Both the position numbers and the translations under genes were made by a program. This document shows, one piece after another, positions 57,801-64,000 of a stretch of 64,000 bases of DNA. Numbering within the stretch: the first letter of the stretch is position 1; each line of letters begins with the position of its first letter. A model generated the notes under the pieces. That model did no database searches. It saw nothing but the letters and a program-made list of their open reading frames with translations, and was not told the origin of the DNA. Origin of the DNA: Spinacia oleracea (Eukaryota; Streptophyta; Magnoliopsida; Caryophyllales; Amaranthaceae); NCBI RefSeq assembly GCF_020520425.1, contig NC_079490.1, positions 2,356,001 to 2,420,000 of the forward strand, written 5' to 3'.

Positions 57801-60306
57801 AGGCAAGTCAAGAGATGAATGATCACCCCCACACACAAATGATATGACAAGAATTACATAAAGATTTAAATGAAATATATAAGCAGACATTAATTTATAA
57901 AGGGTTGACCAAGGGTTAACAAGACTCGGTTTCAAAATTTAATGAACAGAAAAGGTCACCTAAGCCTTTCAGGGTCACCCTTGCCTTCATCTCTTGCCAC
58001 ACGAACAAGCTCTGCGGCCATCACTGTCATCATAATTCCAGGGAACAGGAAAAATAGGGTATGTCAATCAAACAAAATATAAACAATAGAAATCAAATCA
58101 TTTACCAACACTCGTAAGCTTTGATAATCATATTTATCCCTAACCTAACTGTAACAAAAGTTTCTCTGCAAGGACTTACAGTCCTAACTGTAATAGAATA
58201 AATTCGACTCTAGTCCTTAGAATGCCCAGAACAGTTCATGCCAAATGTTAAGAAAATGGAAGGACAAGAAGAAACAAGAATACTAGAATGTTCAAATATA
58301 AGAACCATTGCTCACTCCAGGGTAAATCCCGGCAGTTGTGATAGCTGGAATATTAGCAGCAATTGCATCTTTGCAAAACGATTTGGCACGAAATGCATAA
58401 CTTGTATCATCACAAACATCAACATATGCCGTCTGTAAGAAGATCCAGAAAGTATGCATCAATAAAATATAAATTACTCCGTACACAAAATGACCCACAC
58501 TAGTACTGATTATTAAACAAGGAACACCGAAGAAAAAAACCCACTAGCAATCAACCATCAACAAAATCGTTTAAAAAAAGCGCTTAGACAATTACCTCAT
58601 CTCACCTTGGTACGAATAGCAGCTTCAAGTACAGGGCATTTATCTGTTTGCTGGAAAGGCCCTGCGGTATGAACTACAAGATCGACATCTACAAAGGAAA
58701 CGATTAATGTTCATTACTTTATTACACCAAGTTACAAAATTTAGTATAGAGAGGCACGCAAAATCTCAACATGGTTCAAAAGTATCAAATCAAAGACAAT
58801 AAAAGTAAGAGGTGTAGTCAATAACACCTCGTAAATTGACTCTTCAATCACTAAGTTTTCTCTTACTAGCTCAAAGTGATCAACAAGTTACTTCATGCAT
58901 CGCAACTTTTGAATTTCATCCAGCAAATTAAAGCAAGTATATTTTTTGGTAAGCAAGTAGGAATTCTTAGTGCAATCCAACACCCATTTACAACCAAGAG
59001 TAAACCGGCGCCACAAACCACCTAGGATGTACAGAGTACTATCGAACAAACCAGCAAACTCAAAAAACAACTAGCCTAACAAGCCTAAGTAACAAACTCA
59101 ATACATCAAAAAAACAAGAGAAAACTTAGTGACAAATGTTGTCAAACCAAGTTTTATCCCGAGCTCTTATCCTAGAATTTACAACTGTAACTCTATATCT
59201 AACACTCCGTATCACTCTTTACATTCTTTACAAAACATCTACACATATCAAGTGCCAATCCCAAAGAACGATATTCCTGGTTTTCCATAGCTGATAAGTG
59301 ACAAGTTAAAAAGCAAGATTTGAAGACACCTCTCCTGAATTTTGAACACTTAATTCTCCTCATACCTCTGATCAGACCACTTAAGTACCTGAATCCGTAC
59401 CTTAAAACCAATCCAGTTTTGCACAGCTTATCAAATTGAACTACTTGATTTAGCTAGGTTCCAAATTAAATTTATGCAAAATTATGGAAGTTTGGATTCA
59501 TTTGATAGTATTAAATCTGAATTATGATTTGTAATTACCTGAAAAATCCCTACAGCACTTAAATTAAACAACTTTCCTACCACATTTTCTGCAATTCCCA
59601 GAAAATGAAGTAATAATCACCTTGTAGAGCTGCCTCCAATGCATCAACGTTATCAATATCGAATTCGACAAACTCCGATTTCTCCCCGAGACGTATCTAA
59701 GTTCCAAATTAAATTATGCAAAATTCTGGAAGTTTGAATTTATTTGAATATTTTGATAGTATTAAATATTAATTGTGATTTTTAATTACATGAAAAATCC
59801 CTACATCACTTAAATTAAACAACTTCCCTACAACATTTTCTTCAATTCCAAAAAAAATTAACAATAATCACCTTGTAGAGCAGCCTCTAATGCATCAACA
59901 TTATCAATATCGAATTCCGCAAACTCCGATTTCTCCCCAAGATTCTTCACCATCGCTGCTCCTTTCTCCCTAACAAAATCAAATCAAACCTCAAAAAATC
60001 TCACTCCCAAACAACAACCCATAAAATTCGATTACAAACAAAGAGAAGAGAAATACGGATTAAGAAATACCGATTTCGACCGCCGACGACGATGCGAAGT
60101 TCAGGAGAAAGCTTCGATAGAGCGACGGCAGTAGAACCACCAACTCTTCCGGTACCACCCAAAACCAAAACCCTAGAATTCCGAATTTTATCTGCGATAT
60201 CAATCTTCTTCGGTTTGTTAGTTTCTTTTTCTTTAATTGAGCTCGCAACCGCCATTAATGGCGACGCTGAGGTTTTGAAGTGAAGGAGCACACAACCTCC
60301 CGCCAT
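54816..60306 (-). CDS. Saccharopine dehydrogenase-like NAD(P)-binding protein, 433 residues
   Basis: Thirteen exons on the minus strand: 60071-60306, 59872-59969, 58606-58688, 58306-58432, 57960-58023, 57640-57737, 57472-57556, 56804-56927, 56304-56405, 56027-56091, 55464-55545, 54967-55046, 54816-54873. All GT-AG; frame closes. A basic N-terminus could be a plastid transit peptide. Then comes a Rossmann fold: VLVLGGTGRVGGSTAVALSK (nucleotide loop at 50-57), DVDLVVHTAGPFQ, VDVCDDTSYA, TTAGIYPGVSNVMAAELV, YFTAGTGGAGPTILSTSF, VSVGVSTAAFV, ending WMIETNPKEVGLGIYV. It matches a conserved plant protein of about 430 residues annotated 'saccharopine dehydrogenase', but this is not the bifunctional LKR/SDH enzyme and its substrate is unknown. 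Length and both ends look complete. Confidence 0.93.
59459..59935 (-). repeat. Tandem duplication covering exon 2 of the SDH-like gene
   Basis: 59459-59698 and 59702-59935 align: 'ccaaattaaat' start, 'ttgatagtattaaat', 'tgaaaaatccctaca', 'ataatcaccttgtagag', then exon sequence. The right copy carries the working exon 2. The left copy keeps the donor and most of the exon, with a different 5' edge. Confidence 0.92.
59621..59696 (-). other. Pseudo-exon (possible poison exon) in SDH-like gene
   Basis: 76 bases bounded by 'ctta g|atacg' and 'ctacaag|gtgatt'. Inclusion after exon 2, or in place of it, brings an early stop (TGA within 15 codons, or TAG early in the next exon). Splice signals look usable; whether it is ever included is not known. 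Confidence 0.5.
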
Positions 60307-60752
60307 ATTTTCTCTCTCCTCTTTGAAAATGGAAGATGGTAGACTGACTGAGTGAGAGAGGAGTAGTTGATTCAGTTATCTTGGTTTATCGTTGATGATG
60401 ACGTGGTATTTTGTGGCTCGGTGGTTTTGGGTTGGTATACGTGGCAATTCTTTTGTTGGGCTTCACATCTTAATCAAGTTTTTGGGCTTCGTTTGAACAT
60501 GGTGATCTTATGGCATTTTTAAAATGTAAAAACATTGAAATTAGGCTTTGTTATCTTCACCTGATCTAAAGCGGTTTTTCTAGTTTTTGGTCTGATTTGT
60601 TCTGATTTTTCTTCGGGTAGTATAGTCTGATTTGATTATTTCAAGTCTAGTTGTATCTGAACTGAATGTTTTTTGTGAGCGTTTTTTCTTTTTGTGGTCT
60701 GGTATGGTCTATTTTTTATTTATTTTTTGGTCAGAGTTTAAGAAGAATAGTA
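60307..60752. other. Promoter side of SDH-like gene
   Basis: No gene. 5' UTR and promoter of the minus-strand gene, with CT-rich 'ttctctctcctctttg' just past the start codon. No clear TATA box. Confidence 0.4.
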
Positions 60753-60971
60753 CTCCCTCTGTATCTTAATACTCGCACCGTTTTGACTTTTTCACTATTC
60801 ACATAATTCATTTTGATATAATATATTGTTGGCTTCATCTTAATATATATTTTCAAAATATTAATATTTTTATAAGTTTTAATAATAAGTAGTTAAAAAT
60901 ATTGGTGGTCAAAGTTATGCATTGAAAAACGTGTCCAGTCAAAACAATACGAGTATTAAGGAAAGGATGAG
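60753..60971 (+). mobile_element. Stowaway-type MITE, subfamily copy 1
   Basis: 'ctccctctgtatcttaata' and 'tattaaggaaaggatgag' ends with TA outside (60751-60752, 60972-60973). Shares 'tgttggcttcatcttaata' with the next MITE at 61547. Confidence 0.8.
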
Positions 60972-61546
60972 TACACCATAATAAGAAATAAGACTAAGGT
61001 GAAAAAAAAAACATAAACATCTAGCATGGTAGTGTGTGCATCATGTAGATTAATTTTTGATTCACCAAACAATATCTCACATTATTATGTTTTTTTTTAT
61101 AATGAGAATTGGTGGTCAAAGGGTTCTTGTTACTTGGTTAGTGATGATAATGATGAGAGTTTGGCCCAGTTTTTGGCCCATGAAACGGCCCATGCTTTCC
61201 AAGTACCTTCATAATCGATGGCCTCACACGAGTGGACTTGTTGTCAGATAATTGTATGGGCTTCAGGTTGGGTTTATTGTTTTTATAATTTCTTCTCTAG
61301 CAAAATGCTAGAGATGCCTTTTAATTTACTAGAAGTAGAAGAAGAATTAGTTAGTAGGTTATCAAACTGAATATTCCGGTATTAAATTTGGATTATTTCA
61401 AATATTTAAATCAATAAATACTGCTTTGATATTTTAGGATATTATAAGAGAGCACGAGTCATTAATCTTAATCACTAGGCTAAGTCTTTGATGTTAGAGA
61501 TAATATATACCCTTGATAAAGAAATTTCATTTTGGAAAAAGAAATA

Positions 61547-61801
61547 CTCCCTCCGTTCCGGAATAGTCGCAGTGTTTTGAGTTTTCGCGCTATTCACGTA
61601 ATTTACTTTGACCCTATTTTATTTCAAATATATGAAAATAAATGTGAGTAATATATTGTTGGCTTCATCTTAATATATATTTTCAAAATATTAATATTTT
61701 ATAAGTTTTTATAACATGTAGTTAAAGATACTGATGGTCAAAGTTATGCATTGACAAGCGTGTCCAGTCAAAACGTTGCGAGTATTCCGTGACCGAATGA
61801 G
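61547..61801 (+). mobile_element. Stowaway-type MITE, subfamily copy 2
   Basis: 'ctccctccgttccggaata' and 'tattccgtgaccgaatgag' ends, TA at 61545-61546 and 61802-61803. Internal sequence nearly the same as 60753-60971. Confidence 0.85.
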
Positions 61802-61899
61802 TAATATTTTTTTTCTTTAAAAAAAAAGAGGATAGATTGGTTAAATACTACATAAACTGTGTATCTATTTATACTTACGAGTATACAAAACAAACACTA

Positions 61900-62000
61900 A
61901 CGTAGGGCTCTCAAGTGGTAAGCATTTTGATGTCTTTTAACGAAAGTCTCGGACCGATCCTCACCGTATGTAGAAATTCTAATAAAGAATCCCACCTACC
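61900..62000 (+). repeat. Possible SINE fragment
   Basis: 'gggctctcaagtggtaagc' resembles a tRNA box A, and 'tctcggaccgatcct' could be an eroded box B. Weak. Confidence 0.3.
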
Positions 62001-62123
62001 ATAAAAATATGATGTGCAACCTGAATCGGATGATCTTAAAGGTAGTCAGAGTTAAGTTTAAGTGAACCATGTAAAAAATATATTAAAAACAAACAAACAA
62101 CGAAAATGGGATGATCTTAAAGG

Positions 62124-62306
62124 TAGGGTTATCAAAAACTGACCCGATCCAACTGATTTCTGACAAAAAACCGAAGTGACCCAAAAAAAAAATCACACAT
62201 TCAATCCGCATAAGTACAAAGACCCTATACAACTACATTATCCGATTATACCCGACCCGATTATACCCGACCCTTAACCAACCGATGACCCGAATTGACA
62301 CCTCTG
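62124..62306 (+). mobile_element. hAT-type MITE, 183 bp
   Basis: 'tagggttatcaaaaactgac' start and 'cgaattgacacctctg' end, with the 8-bp target duplication 'cttaaagg' at 62116-62123 and 62307-62314. Confidence 0.88.
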
Positions 62307-63773
62307 CTTAAAGGCTAGGGTTAGTGGCCCAGCCCAAAATGGAAGAAATACAGGTTGAGAATATAGCACGTGGTGAAGCAAGTAGAACCAAGTAAAAAAA
62401 ATATGGGGAGGGGTACCCTCAAAATATATATATGGCGCGCGGAAAATCGTTTAAGGCTGTGTTTGGATTGGTCCCCTTTGGAAAACGAATTTGGTTCTTC
62501 CTTTGCTTTTTTTCCTCCCTTAGATTTTTTTCATTATTTATATTATATTTTACAAAAGACAATATGAGAATTGAAAAGGAAGGGGCATTTTTGTAATTAT
62601 GTAATGGTCCCTAGTAGGAGTAGCATGCAATAAAATTTTATGGTCAAAATTATAATAATATGGTCCTTTCCCTTAATTTATACTTCTTCTTAGACTTCTC
62701 CTTTTTTTTTTCTTTCTATATAATAATAATTAAGTAAAAATAGCCGGTAAATCCTTGTATAATACTTTCTCCGTTTTCTTTACTTGGTCAATGGTCATTT
62801 GGACTATGACACGTAGTTTTGTGAAACATATTAGAGAAGGTAAAGAACAATAAATCAAAATAAACTACTACTATAGGTCAATTTACCTTACTCGGGGGAA
62901 GTTCTCTTTACCTTTAAAAAAAAATAAGTTTTAGGTCTAATAAGTTCGGGTAAATTAAGATAAGTTGCAATCATATCCTATAAGGTCTTATAAGTTCAAT
63001 CAGATCCTATAAATTAACTCGATCTCTCAAGTTTACTTTCTTAAAATCATGTATGGTCAGATTTAATAAGTTCCAATCATATTCTAATCAATTTCAATAA
63101 GTTCGGATTCGTAAAAGCACCCCCTAATTGATTTTTAATTCTTATATTAAATTATATGTTTACATTCTCTAATAATCTCTTGTTAAATTGTTTGTTCTAA
63201 GATCATAAGTGAAGGGAAAAAATGGATAAAGTGTTGTTCTTTTTTTTATCTTTAAGAACATGTCAAACCCACAACTTATATCTAATCCTTTTCAATTTTG
63301 TTTTCTTGTAACTCGGAGTTATTGCGTTGATATCGACTTAAGTGTGATCATACATCACATTGATGCATCTAGAGCTCTTGACAATTCAAGGATGATGACT
63401 ATGTTAGTTGAAAATTATTAGGTTGATCTAGAGGTGATCATCATTTGCGTGCTTGGACGAGTAGCGGGTCGGACCTAAGCTTATTTTTTTTGTCCAACGG
63501 ACCTAGAATGGAAAAAGGCAAGTCTTTTTTGCGGGTTTGACTTCTTGTCCGTACCCGTGTTAAACACGGGTCGGGTGAACATTTTATTCTTTTTCATATA
63601 CTTGTTATAACTTTATCATCCCACATGGTAATTCCATTCTTTTTCACATACGCGTTATAACTGCATGACACATACTCATATCGTCCATATCTAGCATAAT
63701 AGTGTAGTATATTCTTGTACATTGTAATGGCCATAAGTTGATGTTGGCTAACACGTAAACAACGTCCCTGTTT
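62307..63773. other. Intergenic, no gene seen
   Basis: AT-rich. 63440-63580 has 'agcgggtcgg', 'aacacgggtcgggtgaac' words like the hAT MITEs. 62920-63120 has scattered 'taagttc' words like the Tourist family. Nothing coding. Confidence 0.4.
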
Positions 63774-63965
63774 TGTTCACCTTATTTCCAGTTATTTCAG
63801 GAAAAATAAGTTCATGTAAGTTCAGGAAAAATAAGAGTTGACCAAGTACAATTTATAACTAAAATAAATTTTGATAAGTTCTAATAAGTTCAGATAAATT
63901 CAGTTAAGTTCAGATAAAATAAGTTCAGGAAAAATAAGTGGAAATCAGGTGAATAAAACGCAGCC
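63774..63965 (+). mobile_element. Tourist/Harbinger-type 'gaacttat' MITE
   Basis: Ends 'gtccctgttttgttcacc' and 'ggtgaataaaacgcagcc' are inverted; the body is 'ataagttcaggaaaaataag' repeats, the reverse of 28669-28875. Flanking TAA not preserved. Confidence 0.75.
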
Positions 63966-64000
63966 TAGCTTCAGCTTCAGTTTCCTAGCTATGTTATGTC

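Noticed and set aside
61026-61214. Small plus-strand frame with HETAH, like a zinc protease motif
   Set aside because: Only 62 codons, no recognisable fold around the motif, AT-rich repeat surroundings, no splice context. HExxH can occur by chance.

Overview
This is nuclear DNA of a flowering plant, almost certainly a eudicot. The genes have GT-AG introns, and the spacers are AT-rich and packed with small DNA transposons. The repeat style (dense 'gaacttat' Tourist-like MITEs, CGACGGG-rich CACTA-like MITEs, a tRNA-like SINE) reminds me of Caryophyllales such as spinach, beet or quinoa; that placement is a guess from memory. All gene models were spliced by hand and close in frame.

Region 1 (1-20 kb) is a tandem cluster of GH17 beta-1,3-glucanase genes. 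There are three intact two-exon genes (1842-3806, 6187-7757, 15023-16712), one 3' fragment (9655-9900) and two degraded copies on the minus strand (19142-19525 and about 18158-18540). Genes 1 and 3 form a divergent subfamily with extra residues around the catalytic nucleophile; gene 2 is canonical. Shared flanks suggest that a pair (canonical gene plus divergent gene) was duplicated as a unit, and that another canonical-type copy lies just left of the window. Transposons have rebuilt the flanks: three nested MITEs fill one intron, and a 1.4-kb heptanucleotide array ends a few bases from the TATA box of gene 3.

Region 2 (20-27 kb) has no gene I can support. It holds a 1.2-kb hAT-type element with a perfect 8-bp target duplication, a family of duplicated AT-rich blocks, and at least three small Helitron-like elements, one carrying a nested Stowaway MITE.

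Region 3 (27.3-37.2 kb) is a complete LHT1-type lysine/histidine (amino acid/proton) transporter gene on the plus strand. It has three candidate alternative first exons, each with its own start codon, TATA-like box and in-phase splice donor. Introns carry two hAT-like MITEs and a minisatellite.

Region 4 (38.9-52.2 kb, minus strand, tail to tail with the transporter) is an 11-exon gene for a 1274-residue TPR plus J-domain co-chaperone. Its introns collected two LINE insertions with target duplications, a relict Ty3-type LTR element split by one of the LINEs, several Stowaway MITEs and a long G run.

Region 5 (54.8-60.3 kb, minus strand) is a complete 13-exon gene for a 433-residue saccharopine dehydrogenase-like NAD(P)-binding protein, with a tandem duplication of exon 2 that left a frame-breaking pseudo-exon. 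The right end (60.3-64 kb) is intergenic with MITEs.

The most interesting points are the GH17 subfamily with remodelled active-site loop, the three-promoter design of the transporter gene, the possible poison exon, and a LINE insertion whose target duplication ends on a splice donor.
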